Numbered from the stretch's first letter, positions 1-7,402 are shown. The stretch: DNA of 29,347 bases from Bacteroidetes bacterium 4572_114 (GCA_002254335.1 NIVA01000055.1:1-29347); one strand, 5' to 3'. A program made the numbers and translations. The notes: generated by a model not told the origin, from the letters alone.

Positions 1-61
1 AAAAAAATGTTAAAACAGATTTTGTAAGGTGAATAGAATAATCTTTTGTAAAAACATTTTA

Positions 62-69
62 TATTTTTG
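62..69 (+). promoter_or_regulatory. Candidate -7 element of the trxA promoter
   Basis: TATTTTTG matches the Bacteroidota -7 consensus TAnnTTTG exactly and lies 37 bases before the trxA start. No well-spaced TTTG -33 element is visible; the nearest TTTTG ends at 48, which is too close. Confidence 0.5.
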
Positions 70-106
70 CGCGAATTAATTCAAATAACTAAATAGAATA
101 AATATT

Positions 107-424
107 ATGGCTTTAGAATTCACAGATGCTAATTTTGATGAGCTGGTACTCCAGTCTGACAAGCCCGTTATTGTTGACTTTTGGGCAGTTTGGTGTGGCC
201 CGTGCCGCATGGTTGGCCCAATTGTAGAAGAAATTGGAAAAGATTTTGAAGGAAAAGCAGTAGTGGGAAAAGTTGATGTTGACAACAACCCAGGTACCTC
301 CGCAAAATTCGGGATCAGGAATATCCCAACCATCCTGTTTTTTAAAAATGGGCAAATTGCCGACAAACAAGTTGGTGCAGTCCCAAAACAAGTACTGGTA
401 AAAAAACTTGAGGCACTACTTTAG
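107..424 (+). CDS. trxA: Thioredoxin
   Basis: This is a small cytoplasmic dithiol-disulfide oxidoreductase that reduces protein disulfides. The 105 residues match the usual length of thioredoxin 1. The active site W-C-G-P-C lies at residues 29-33 (Cys30 and Cys33), and the conserved cis-proline is Pro74 in the NIPTILFF segment. The ATG start follows a -7 promoter element by 37 bases and no Shine-Dalgarno is visible, as usual in this phylum. The gene ends in its own strong hairpin terminator (447-478), so it is probably transcribed alone. From memory, trxA often sits beside a DUF58 gene in Bacteroidota; here the vapBC pair lies between the two. Identification is firm. Confidence 0.97.
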   Translation: MALEFTDANFDELVLQSDKPVIVDFWAVWCGPCRMVGPIVEEIGKDFEGKAVVGKVDVDNNPGTSAKFGIRNIPTILFFKNGQIADKQVGAVPKQVLVKKLEALL

Positions 425-446
425 TTACAGCAACAAACGCATTTTT

Positions 447-480
447 AAGGCAGTATGCACATCATAGCATACTGCCTTTT
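447..480 (+). terminator. Intrinsic terminator after trxA
   Basis: A perfect 12-bp stem (AAGGCAGTATGC at 447-458 with GCATACTGCCTT at 467-478) encloses an 8-base loop and runs into a short T tract. It begins 22 bases after the trxA stop codon. Confidence 0.85.
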
Positions 481-508
481 GTTTATTTACGTTTATTTTG
501 TATTTTTG
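478..508 (+). promoter_or_regulatory. vapBC promoter (-33 TTTG, -7 TATTTTTG)
   Basis: TTTG at 478-481 and TATTTTTG at 501-508 are separated by 19 bases, which fits the Bacteroidota primary sigma factor consensus. The -33 box overlaps the T tract of the trxA terminator, so one gene's end and the next promoter share bases. The vapB ATG lies 24 bases downstream. Confidence 0.65.
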
Positions 509-532
509 TGCAAATAAAAAACCATAGTAAAA

Positions 533-772
533 ATGGAATTCGAAACAATTGACATAAAGAACAAAAAAGGGTTTCAAGCGATTAGGATTCCTGAAAAGCT
601 TAAAATTAATGACAGCAAGGTTTATCTAAAAAAAATTGGAAATTCTTTATACATTATACCTTTTCATAATCCATGGCAGAATCTTTTTGAAAGTCTGGAT
701 ACATTCACAAATGATTTTATGACTGACAGGAACCAACCTGATAACCAGGAACGCGAATCCATAGACCAATAG
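533..772 (+). CDS. vapB: VapB-type antitoxin (AbrB/MazE-like)
   Basis: This 79-residue protein is the likely antitoxin of the PIN toxin encoded 4 bases downstream. Its first 45 residues look like a swapped-hairpin AbrB/MazE DNA-binding domain: short beta strands with the pattern GFQAIRIPEKLKI and VYLKKIGNSLYIIPF. The C-terminal 30 residues are polar and acidic (NDFMTDRNQPDN), as expected for a flexible tail that wraps around and inhibits the toxin. The ATG follows a well-formed promoter at 478-508. Antitoxins of this type usually repress their own operon, but no clear operator palindrome was seen. The family call rests on the domain pattern plus the toxin next door. Confidence 0.8.
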   Translation: MEFETIDIKNKKGFQAIRIPEKLKINDSKVYLKKIGNSLYIIPFHNPWQNLFESLDTFTNDFMTDRNQPDNQERESIDQ

Positions 773-776
773 ATTA

Positions 777-1181
777 ATGGAATATATACTTGACACTAAC
801 ATTTGCATCTACATAATTAAAAGGAAACCTGCTATTGTCCTTGAAAAATTTAAGAAGTTTCCACTTGGGAGTATCGGAATTTCTGCAATAACATTAGCCG
901 AACTACAATTTGGCATTCAGAAAAGCTCAAATCCAGAAAAAAATCTCAACGCTCTAAACCAGTTCATTATTCCTCTTGAGATAATTGACTTTGATTACAA
1001 TGCAACAATTGAATATGGAATAATAAGAGCAGAATTAGAAAAGAAAGGAACTCCAATTGGATCATTGGACACCCTGATTGGTGCTCATGCAAAAAGTCTT
1101 GATTTGACTTTAGTCACAAATAATGAAAAAGAATTTGTAAGAATACTTGGTTTAAGAATTGAAAACTGGACTAAGGACTAA
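777..1181 (+). CDS. vapC: VapC-type PIN-domain ribonuclease toxin
   Basis: This 134-residue protein is a single PIN domain, the metal-dependent RNase fold of VapC toxins, which cut tRNA or rRNA and arrest growth. The acidic residues that hold Mg/Mn are visible: Asp6 in YILDTNICIY, Glu42 in LAELQFG, Asp98 in IGSLDTLIGAHA, and the final TNNEKEF motif at 114-120. The length is typical. The ATG lies 4 bases after the vapB stop, so the two are co-transcribed. The next gene (DUF58) starts 44 bases downstream and could be read from the same promoter, which would place it under toxin-antitoxin control. The toxin looks intact. Confidence 0.9.
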   Translation: MEYILDTNICIYIIKRKPAIVLEKFKKFPLGSIGISAITLAELQFGIQKSSNPEKNLNALNQFIIPLEIIDFDYNATIEYGIIRAELEKKGTPIGSLDTLIGAHAKSLDLTLVTNNEKEFVRILGLRIENWTKD

Positions 1182-1225
1182 GAAACAAAACTCTAACAGT
1201 AGAACAAATTAACATACTATCCCCA

Positions 1226-2161
1226 GTGGAATATTCAATAGACAAAAACAGGGTACAGCAATTCGGGTCGCTCGAATTTATTGCAAAACGGGTAGTTGAA
1301 GGCTTTATCACCGGCCTGCACAAAAGCCCTTTTCATGGTTTTTCGGTTGAGTTTGCCGAGCACCGCCTTTATAATACAGGTGAATCGACCAAGCACATCG
1401 ACTGGAAACTTTACGGGCGCACCGACAAACTTTTTGTGAAACGCTATGAAGAGGAAACCAACCTGCGCTGCCAAATTGTTATCGACAACTCGTCGTCGAT
1501 GTATTTTCCTGTAAAAAACAAACCAGGGATTGATGACCCCAACAAGATCACCTTTTCGATTTATGCTGCCGCTGCACTGATGAACCTGTTGAAAAAACAG
1601 CGTGATGCCGTAGGGCTTTCACTTTTTTCTGAAAAAGTAGAATTGCATACCAGGGCAAGGTCAACCACAGTACATCAAAAATATTTATACACGGAACTCG
1701 AAAAATTACTGGCCCCCATCAGCGTTGATGTACACCGAAAAACCTTTGCCACCGAATCGCTCCACGAAATTTCGGAAAAGATACATAAACGGTCGTTGGT
1801 GGTAATTTTCTCGGATATGTTCGAAACCGGTAAAAAACCAGAGGAACTGTTTTCGGCCCTGCAGCACCTCAGGCACAACAAACACGAAGTAGTACTTTTT
1901 CATGTGGTGGACCAAGACAGGGAAATCGATTTTAATTTTGACAACAAGCCCTATAAGTTCATCGACATGGAGAGCGGCAAAGAGCTAAAACTGCACCCCA
2001 ACGAAGTAAAGGAACAATATACCAAATCGGTGCAGGAATTTAAAAAGGAACTTAAACTTCGGTGCGGCCAATACCAGATAGATTTTGTGGAAGCCGACAT
2101 CAACAAGGGGTTTAAGCAGGTACTCCTGCCTTATCTTTTGAAGAGGGAAAAGCTTTATTAA
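1226..2161 (+). CDS. DUF58 domain-containing protein
   Basis: This 311-residue protein carries the DUF58 signature, with TGESTKHIDWKLYGRTDKLFVKRYEEE at about residues 50-76 followed by a von Willebrand A-like stretch (IVIDNSSSMYF at about 88-98). DUF58 proteins normally work with a MoxR AAA+ ATPase and BatA/BatB proteins at the membrane, in roles proposed to concern metal insertion, envelope stress or aerotolerance. No moxR gene is present in this window and no membrane segment is visible here. The start is GTG at 1226; no earlier in-frame start was identified. It follows vapC by 44 bases without a visible promoter. Family assignment is firm; the function is not known. Confidence 0.88.
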   Translation: MEYSIDKNRVQQFGSLEFIAKRVVEGFITGLHKSPFHGFSVEFAEHRLYNTGESTKHIDWKLYGRTDKLFVKRYEEETNLRCQIVIDNSSSMYFPVKNKPGIDDPNKITFSIYAAAALMNLLKKQRDAVGLSLFSEKVELHTRARSTTVHQKYLYTELEKLLAPISVDVHRKTFATESLHEISEKIHKRSLVVIFSDMFETGKKPEELFSALQHLRHNKHEVVLFHVVDQDREIDFNFDNKPYKFIDMESGKELKLHPNEVKEQYTKSVQEFKKELKLRCGQYQIDFVEADINKGFKQVLLPYLLKREKLY

Positions 2162-2184
2162 TCCAGACGGACGCACGAAATCCG

Positions 2185-2220
2185 TTTGATAATTTGGTAA
2201 TTTGGTAATTTGGTAATTTT
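2185..2220. repeat. 8-bp-period minisatellite (TTTGGTAA units)
   Basis: About four tandem units occur downstream of the DUF58 stop: TTTGATAA, then three TTTGGTAA, then a partial unit. It has the same 8-bp period as the arrays at 18603-18762 and 24474-24606, but a different unit sequence. Confidence 0.8.
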
Positions 2221-2266
2221 GCCATGGGTATCCCTTACTTGTCTGATAACTAAACTTTATAGGTAT

Positions 2267-2395
2267 GAGCCTGATCTAAAAACGAAGTTTTTGAAAATTA
2301 GTGGAATTTTATTATTTTCAAATACATGATTACAAGGAAATCAGAAAAGTTTATTAGCGCATTAGCGGCAAAATATGGCTTTTTAGACCGGACTC
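2267..2395 (-). mobile_element. MITE-like element, copy 1 (129 bp)
   Basis: This short non-coding element is bounded by imperfect 16-bp terminal inverted repeats: GAGCCTGATCTAAAAA at the left (3 mismatches) and TTTTTAGACCGGACTC at the right. It is flanked by a perfect 6-bp direct repeat AGGTAT (2261-2266 and 2396-2401), the mark of a transposition event. Over its whole length it aligns with the element at 9993-10120 in the opposite orientation. It encodes no protein and would depend on a transposase in trans; none is present in the window. Confidence 0.8.
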
Positions 2396-2455
2396 AGGTA
2401 TTAATAAAACAAACCTGTTAGTCGTCTAAAACTAAACTCACTTATTCAATTATTT

Positions 2456-2941
2456 ATGAAAATCCTACTTTCTATATTCCTGACATTAAATTTCATTATA
2501 CCTGCTTTTACACAAGAAGAAATCCCGGCCATCAACCAAAAAATTGTGGAATATGTTAAATCTACCATCGGTACAAAAGTAAACCGTGGCGAATGTTGGG
2601 ACCTGGCCTACGAAGCACTGTCACGCCACGAATGTATGTGGGATTGGGAATACGAATATGGAGAAAAATACGACCCAAAAAAAGAGGATGTCTATCCCGG
2701 CGACCTGATCCAATTTGAAAAGGTATCAGTGAATTACAAAAAAGGTAATATGAGCGTAACCGAAACCATGGGCCATCACACGGCCATTGTTTACCGCATC
2801 ATCGATCAGGAAAAGAAGATTTTTGAGCTTGCACACCAAAACACCGAATTTTCCGGAAAAAAGGTAGGGCTAAGCGAGTTCAACCTAAACAATGTTACCA
2901 AAGGCGAAATTGTATTTTACCACCCTGTGGCGTTGGAATAG
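2456..2941 (+). CDS. Secreted protein with a probable CHAP/NlpC-like papain fold
   Basis: This 161-residue protein begins with a clear signal peptide (about residues 1-19, cleavage after AFTQ), so it acts outside the cytoplasm. The mature part has the arrangement of papain-like amidases: a candidate catalytic Cys47 in RGECWDLAYEAL, a PGDLIQFE segment at 81-88 typical of CHAP/NlpC domains, a candidate His107 or His108 in MGHHTAIVYR, and a polar residue in LAHQN at 126-130. Such enzymes usually cut peptidoglycan peptides, but the substrate cannot be read from the sequence. It stands alone: the upstream gap holds the MITE-like element and the downstream gap a low-complexity repeat. The fold is an inference from motif order. 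Confidence 0.6.
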   Translation: MKILLSIFLTLNFIIPAFTQEEIPAINQKIVEYVKSTIGTKVNRGECWDLAYEALSRHECMWDWEYEYGEKYDPKKEDVYPGDLIQFEKVSVNYKKGNMSVTETMGHHTAIVYRIIDQEKKIFELAHQNTEFSGKKVGLSEFNLNNVTKGEIVFYHPVALE

Positions 2942-3108
2942 GTTTCAAGTTTCGGGTTTCAAGTTGAGCCAAGCTTCTTTCACTTTGCTCTTAGCTCTAC
3001 TCTCTTTGCGTTTCAGGTTGAGCCTGGCTTTCTTCACCCGACACCCGGCATCCGACACCCGTCCTTCGCAGGTTTCAAGTTTCAGGTTTATCTCCCATTC
3101 CCCCTGCC
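2942..3108. repeat. GTTTCAGG-type intergenic repeat region, copy A
   Basis: This stretch is made of variants of GTTTCAAG/GTTTCAGG, a segment resembling TTCACTTTGCTCTT and the block GGCATCCGACACCCGTC. Related sequence recurs at 16816-16960 and, inverted, at 22581-22783. Open reading frames across it translate into the VSGF/FQVS-like peptides typical of spurious annotations, so it is treated as non-coding. Confidence 0.75.
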
Positions 3109-4491
3109 TTACTTCTCATACACCCTAAATTCCCAAGGGCCGAGCTGTAATTCATGGCCTTCAATAAAAGTAACTTTTTCTTTATCGAAGATATTGGAAT
3201 ACGTTCCGATGTAATCATTTCCAAGCAGTGTGATGTCTTGCTTTGTCCCGGTTAGGTTGAGGATCACAAAAATTGCGTCACCCTCTTTTTGCCTGGTAAA
3301 TAAAAATACTGCTTCATCATTATTGGTTTCAACACGTTTTAGCCCACCGCCAAAATCGCCGTTCCAAAGTGCTTTATTGGCTTTTTTTGTATTTAAAAGT
3401 ATCCTGTAAAAATCTTGCAAAGGATAATCGGCCCACTCGACAATATCTTTTTCAAAAAAATCGAGCCGTTTATCCAACCCCGATTCCTGTCCGGTGTATA
3501 TCAACGGCATGCCCGGTACGGTTGCCATCAAAACAGCAAATGTTTTATATCCAGCCCCATATCTTTCGTGTACCGTTCCGTTCCATGAATTTTCGTCGTG
3601 GTTGCTGGTGAAATTCATTTTATATGCCCCTTTCGGGAAGTGTGTTTTGAGGTTATTAAAATACCTCTCCAGAGCATTTGCAGTGGTATCTCCACGGGCT
3701 ATAAGGTTGCTGATATGGTGCAGGCCCCAGCCATAATCCATGTCAAAGGCATCTATCAACAATTCATCTTCTTCCGATTCGGCAAGCATAAATACAGGCT
3801 TAATTTTATCCAGTTCTATCCGGGCCTCATCCCAAAAATCGGTGGGGACCATACCGGCGACATCGCAACGGAAACCATCTATGTTGGCCTCAACAAGCCA
3901 ATATTTCATGGCCTTGATCATTGCCCTTCTTAAATCCTGGTTGTCATAATCCAGTTGTACCACATCAGACCAGTCGAAAGGCGAATACATCTTTCCGTCC
4001 GGGCCTTTATCATACCACTCAGGATGTTGTGTTACCCATGCATGGTCCCAGGCCGAATGGTTGGCCACCCAATCTATAATCACTTTCATACCGAGGATAT
4101 GTGCAAGTTCCACCATTTTTGTAAATTCATCAATATATCCAAACTCGTGGCTTACCGCCTCGTAATCCTGCACCGAGTAATAACTGCCAAGTGTGCCTTT
4201 CCTGTTTTTCTTGCCAATGGGATGTATCGGCATGAACCAAAGGATGTCCACGCCCATGTTCCTAAGCCGTGGCATCTGTTTCATAAACGCAAGAATGGTC
4301 CCTTCGTTGGTAAACTGACGTAAGTTGACCTCGTATATAGTTGCATTTTTCGACCATTCGGGATGCTTGACCTTGCTAACAAGGTTATTGCTTTTTTTTG
4401 TTTGCCCGTTTTTTTCCTGATCATCAGATGTGTTGACGCACCCAACAAACAGGATTGCAAGGGCGACAATTGTAAAAATTAATTTTTTCAT
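3109..4491 (-). CDS. GH13 alpha-amylase family lipoprotein
   Basis: This enzyme probably hydrolyses alpha-1,4-glucans at the cell surface or in the periplasm. Using the ATG at 4491 gives a 460-residue lipoprotein with a signal sequence and lipobox ending in Cys18 (LFVGC). An ATG 26 codons further upstream exists, but it would put a non-hydrophobic extension in front of the signal, so it was not chosen. GH13 conserved regions appear in order: VIIDWVANHS (about 137-146), IDGFRCDVAG with nucleophile Asp210, FMLAESE with acid/base Glu238, and FTSNHDENSW with Asp299. A short C-terminal beta domain follows. A -7 element lies at 4527-4534. No susC/susD homologue adjoins it, so it is not part of a visible polysaccharide utilisation locus. 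Confidence 0.93.
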   Translation of the reverse strand: MKKLIFTIVALAILFVGCVNTSDDQEKNGQTKKSNNLVSKVKHPEWSKNATIYEVNLRQFTNEGTILAFMKQMPRLRNMGVDILWFMPIHPIGKKNRKGTLGSYYSVQDYEAVSHEFGYIDEFTKMVELAHILGMKVIIDWVANHSAWDHAWVTQHPEWYDKGPDGKMYSPFDWSDVVQLDYDNQDLRRAMIKAMKYWLVEANIDGFRCDVAGMVPTDFWDEARIELDKIKPVFMLAESEEDELLIDAFDMDYGWGLHHISNLIARGDTTANALERYFNNLKTHFPKGAYKMNFTSNHDENSWNGTVHERYGAGYKTFAVLMATVPGMPLIYTGQESGLDKRLDFFEKDIVEWADYPLQDFYRILLNTKKANKALWNGDFGGGLKRVETNNDEAVFLFTRQKEGDAIFVILNLTGTKQDITLLGNDYIGTYSNIFDKEKVTFIEGHELQLGPWEFRVYEK

Positions 4492-4526
4492 AAAATGGAT
4501 GTAATTTATGTTTATGATTTGGTTGG

Positions 4527-4534
4527 CAAAAGTA
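4527..4534 (-). promoter_or_regulatory. Candidate -7 element of the GH13 gene
   Basis: On the minus strand this reads TACTTTTG, a full match to TAnnTTTG, 35 bases before the chosen ATG at 4491. It lies downstream of the alternative ATG at 4569, which supports the shorter gene model. No convincing -33 box was found. Confidence 0.5.
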
Positions 4535-4626
4535 TGAAAACTTAGGGGAAAATTGCCATGAATTAGCAAATGTGTGGGGACATGTTGCCGTTAGGGTGCG
4601 GATTTTTTGAAGAAGATTGAAACTAT

Positions 4627-4905
4627 CCTAATTTAAATTTAATTTGCAACAAAATTTACTGGCGGGGCACCGATGGCGGGAAAATCCTGAAAGTGGACGG
4701 CACTTCCGGGTTTAATGCTTTGCATACAGCAATACAGGTTACGGATAGGACATATCGCAATATCGAAAAATATTCCTATTTCTGGACATCATCAACTCAA
4801 ATGGATAATGCCTGGAGAAGGACCCTTGAAGTTAATCATCACGATATTTACAGGGGCTATGTAAATACTAAATATGGTTTTTCGGTGAGGTGCATTAGTG
4901 ATTAA
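4627..4905 (+). pseudogene. Relic of a FISUMP-type (paralogous major domain) surface protein
   Basis: The open frame ends with segments typical of the C-terminal half of FISUMP domains (the TIGR02145-like family in fibrolytic bacteria and Bacteroidota): SGFNAL, YSYFWTSSTQMDNAWRR and YGFSVRCISD just before the stop. The usual N-terminal part of the domain, a signal peptide and a start codon are missing; the upstream reading starts from a stop codon. The stretch between GGK and SGFNAL is shorter than in intact domains. I read it as a non-functional 3' fragment. A second, more damaged relic of a related family lies near 21.1-21.4 kb. Confidence 0.6.
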
Positions 4906-4916
4906 TAAATATTATC

Positions 4917-4924
4917 TACTTTTG
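4917..4924 (+). promoter_or_regulatory. Candidate -7 element of the hicAB operon
   Basis: TACTTTTG is a full match to TAnnTTTG, 27 bases upstream of the hicA ATG. It directly follows the FISUMP relic, so hicAB has its own promoter. The -33 region is weak. Confidence 0.5.
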
Positions 4925-4951
4925 CAACTAATATATAGTTACAATCGTTAA

Positions 4952-5209
4952 ATGAGCAGTATTGAACAGTTAATAGAAAAATTACTCACAAAGCCAAGAG
5001 ATTTTACCTGGAACGAATTAGGGAAATTATTAAAGTCTTATGGCTATGAAGAATTGAAATCAGGAAAAACTGCCAGATCAAGAAGAGCATTTGTAAATAA
5101 TTTTAGCAATCACGTTATCAGATTACACAAACCCCATCCTGGCAGCATTTTAAAGAAGTATCAAGTCGATCGCATTATTGATGAATTAAAAAAAGAAGAA
5201 CTCCTATGA
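4952..5209 (+). CDS. hicA: HicA-type mRNA interferase toxin
   Basis: This 85-residue protein matches HicA, a small double-stranded-RNA-binding-fold toxin that cleaves mRNA when freed from HicB. Visible family marks are the N-terminal helix and FTWNELGKLLKSYGYEE, a central strand with the polar turn KSGKTARSRRAF, and the catalytic-type histidine region VIRLHKPHPG followed by a C-terminal helix. The length is usual. Its stop overlaps the hicB start (ATGA at 5206-5209), so the pair is translationally coupled with the toxin first. It sits between two decayed genes, which suggests an accessory insertion site. The toxin looks intact. Confidence 0.85.
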   Translation: MSSIEQLIEKLLTKPRDFTWNELGKLLKSYGYEELKSGKTARSRRAFVNNFSNHVIRLHKPHPGSILKKYQVDRIIDELKKEELL

Positions 5210-5553
5210 AAGACATATTGAAATACAAAGACTTCACCGGGACAGTACAATTCAATGCAGATGATGAAGTATTTCACGGAAAAATAGCAGGCATTGATGA
5301 TCTTGTGACATTTGAAGGGGTTAGCGTAGAAGAATTAAAAAATTCCTTTCGTGAAGCAGTAGAAGATTATATTGAAATTTGCAAGTCAATTGGAAAATCA
5401 CCACATAAGTTCTATAAGGGATCTTTTAATGTTCGTGTAAAACCCGTTATCCATAAAAAAGCAGTTCTAAAATCAATAGAACTGGGGTTATCATTAAATC
5501 AATTCGTTGAACAAGCAATCCAATACAAATTAATTGGCCAAAACGGGAATTAA
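5206..5553 (+). CDS. hicB: HicB-type antitoxin
   Basis: This 115-residue protein is the likely antitoxin for the overlapping hicA product. The N-terminal part (about 1-65) has the partially degenerated RNase H-like HicB fold, with FTGTVQFNADDEVFHGKIAGIDDLVTFEG followed by a helix. The C-terminal part (about 75-110, FNVRVKPVIHKKAVLKSIELGLSLNQFVEQAIQ) is a ribbon-helix-helix DNA-binding domain, which would autoregulate the operon. Length and domain order are those of the long HicB class. The pair is coupled through a 4-base overlap and read from the promoter at 4917-4924. Assignment is confident from both domains and the partner. Confidence 0.87.
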   Translation: MKDILKYKDFTGTVQFNADDEVFHGKIAGIDDLVTFEGVSVEELKNSFREAVEDYIEICKSIGKSPHKFYKGSFNVRVKPVIHKKAVLKSIELGLSLNQFVEQAIQYKLIGQNGN

Positions 5554-5650
5554 GATATTTGTAAAAAAAATCCCACTATCCACTGGCTTTATAAACTAAA
5601 AAATCGGACTTTTGCGGTTACAATTAATACTATAATTTAAGTATCAAGAA

Positions 5651-5812
5651 ATGACAAAAATAACTGAGACCAATAACCTGGCGGGCAAAGATAATAAATT
5701 GTCGCAGAAACATCTGTACGAATTATATGAACAGATGTTTGGCGAGGTTGGCACTGTAAATGTCCTGCAAAAAACTTCTGAAGTAGTCAGTCAGCAGAGC
5801 GCTCTTTTGTGA
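5651..5812 (+). pseudogene. Detached N-terminus of the GAF histidine kinase
   Basis: An ATG at 5651 opens 53 codons (starting MTKITETNN) that end at TGA 5810-5812, overlapping the GTG start of the kinase ORF in a different frame. The peptide YELYEQMFGEVGTVNVLQKT looks like the leading helix of a GAF domain, and the following ORF resumes in the second half of a GAF domain. The intervening strands, roughly 80 residues, are absent. This suggests one ancestral gene that lost an internal segment and its frame. A weak -7-like GACTTTTG lies at 5607-5614. Confidence 0.55.
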
Positions 5813-6762
5813 TACCTGATGCTTATGGAGACCTTAGATATTTAGATCCGGGGATTAAATTCGACAAGTCGTGGGATGAGGTGAATAAGTTTCGCACCCG
5901 TGATGTTATTTGCATACCAGCAATATTTAAAGGGGAAGTTATGGGTGTTGTCCAGGCCATTAACAGTAACGGCGACCCTTTTCATGAATCAGATATCCCC
6001 CCATTAGAAAACATTTCCCGATTTATTGCTTATGCCCTATACCATGCACGGTTGTACGATGAACTGGCAACTTTGAAAGGCCTTGAAAAAGAAAAAGCAG
6101 AATTCATGCGGGTTTTGGTACATGAGCTAAGATCGCCGGTAGCTACCGCAAAAATGTTGGTATCTACTATACTTTTTACAATGAAAGAGGATCCTCAAAT
6201 AACCCCTTCCCTTACCAAGATAGGAAATAGGATGGATCAACTACTGATACTTGTCGAAGATATCCTTCATATGTCAAGGATCAAATCGGGAAACCCTTTA
6301 GGTGAAATAAGTGTATTTGATCTTGTTGCTGAAACAAATAGCACATTTGAAAAGTATCTTGAAGAGGCCGGGGCAAAAGGATTGGATATGAAAATAAAAT
6401 TGCCGGACCGCCCTGTAAAGGTCCGTATTGATATACATGGATATCGGTTGATATTGTCCAATCTTATATCTAATGGGGTTAAATATACATCCACCGGATC
6501 GGTCATTGTTTCTTTAAAGCAAAATAATGAGTGGGCTATTCTAAAAATAAAAGATACCGGAATGGGCATCCCGAAAAATGATATACCAAATTTGTTTACA
6601 GAATTCTTCCGGGCCACAAATGCACGTAAAAGTCAAATAATAGGTACAGGTGTTGGATTGGCAGGGGTTAAAGAACTGGTAACCCGTTTTGGTGGGATAA
6701 TGGAATTAAATACAGAAGAAGATAAGGGATCCGAGTTTATAATACGCCTGCCACTATCCTGA
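5809..6762 (+). CDS. Sensor histidine kinase with truncated GAF domain
   Basis: The 317-residue product has the second half of a GAF sensor domain (residues 1-85, ending YALYHARLYDEL), a HisKA dimerisation helix with phospho-acceptor His105 in LVHELRSP, and a complete HATPase_c domain: N box NLISNGVKYT, G1 DTGMGIP, F box FTEFFRA, G2 GTGVGLAG. It has no membrane segment, so it is cytoplasmic. The start is GTG at 5809; the GAF domain begins mid-fold, and an out-of-frame N-terminal peptide precedes it. The kinase core could still work but ligand sensing is probably lost. The receiver gene 148 bases downstream is the natural partner candidate. Confidence 0.82.
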   Translation: MIPDAYGDLRYLDPGIKFDKSWDEVNKFRTRDVICIPAIFKGEVMGVVQAINSNGDPFHESDIPPLENISRFIAYALYHARLYDELATLKGLEKEKAEFMRVLVHELRSPVATAKMLVSTILFTMKEDPQITPSLTKIGNRMDQLLILVEDILHMSRIKSGNPLGEISVFDLVAETNSTFEKYLEEAGAKGLDMKIKLPDRPVKVRIDIHGYRLILSNLISNGVKYTSTGSVIVSLKQNNEWAILKIKDTGMGIPKNDIPNLFTEFFRATNARKSQIIGTGVGLAGVKELVTRFGGIMELNTEEDKGSEFIIRLPLS

Positions 6763-6771
6763 AAACAGGAT
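6756..6771 (+). terminator. Short hairpin overlapping the kinase stop codon
   Basis: ATCCTG at 6756-6761 pairs with CAGGAT at 6766-6771 across a 4-base AAAA loop. The stem includes the TGA stop and is followed by AATTTG rather than a long T tract, so it is a weak terminator at best. Confidence 0.35.
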
Positions 6772-6807
6772 AATTTGAAATAGGCCAAATTTATCCATAC
6801 GGTTTTC

Positions 6808-6839
6808 TTTGGAATTAACCATAATTATATGGATATTTG
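6808..6839 (+). promoter_or_regulatory. Candidate promoter of the response-regulator gene
   Basis: TTTG at 6808-6811 and GATATTTG at 6832-6839 (one mismatch to TAnnTTTG) are 20 bases apart. The start codon lies 71 bases downstream, so the regulator may be transcribed separately from the kinase. Confidence 0.4.
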
Positions 6840-6910
6840 CAGCAAATTAACATGCTTAATCTAAATTCATCAAATAATCACAAATAATTCACCTTTTAAA
6901 AAGTACAACA

Positions 6911-7402
6911 ATGGACAGAAAAAAAATTTTAATCGTAGATGATGAAGCCGATGTCATCAGTGCAATGAGTGCCATCCTCGAAAATCAGGGATATAATGTA
7001 ATTACTGCTACCAGTAAGGATGAAGCCCTGAAATTAGCCAAAGCTGCTGTGCCGGATTTGGCCGTTCTTGATGTTATGATGACCACCCACTATGAAGGTT
7101 TTGAAATAGCTGAAGAGCTGGTCAATGATCCGTATTGTAAAGACATACCAATACTGATGCACACATCCATTGAAGTTCTTTCAACAAGTGAATCAAGCGT
7201 AAGGGAGATGGCCAGGGAATTCAGACAAGACCCTAAATACAGGGAATTACAGGTTATTTTAGTTAAAGACACTGTTTCAGGTAAAGCCGGGATTGATTAC
7301 AGGACCGAGGATGGGAAATCTGTTTGGATACCTGTTAGCGGTTTCCTGAGAAAGCCAGTGGATCCAGCGAAATTATTACAAGAAATCAAATCGTTGCTTT
7401 AG
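6911..7402 (+). CDS. Single-domain response regulator with an insertion in the receiver
   Basis: This 163-residue protein is a receiver domain with the acidic pair Asp10/Asp11, phospho-acceptor Asp54 in LAVLDVMM, Thr85 in ILMHTS and Lys148 in GFLRKPVDP. There is no output domain. Canonical receivers are about 120 residues. Here roughly 40 extra residues sit between the Thr strand (beta4) and the Lys strand (beta5), including REFRQDPKYRELQVILVKD and DYRTEDGKSVWIP. An insert there alters the alpha4-beta5 face that normally docks partners. It lies downstream of the GAF kinase and before a bidirectional terminator. A phosphorelay or protein-binding role is inferred; the target is unknown. Confidence 0.87.
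   Translation: MDRKKILIVDDEADVISAMSAILENQGYNVITATSKDEALKLAKAAVPDLAVLDVMMTTHYEGFEIAEELVNDPYCKDIPILMHTSIEVLSTSESSVREMAREFRQDPKYRELQVILVKDTVSGKAGIDYRTEDGKSVWIPVSGFLRKPVDPAKLLQEIKSLL

Noticed and set aside
2892..3128. Open frame of 78 codons across repeat region A
   Set aside because: It overlaps the end of the preceding gene and translates repeat DNA into FQVSGFKLS-type peptides, a known spurious pattern.
6791..6799. TTATCCATA as a DnaA box and possible origin
   Set aside because: A single near-match far from dnaA, with no cluster of boxes or A+T-rich unwinding repeats around it.
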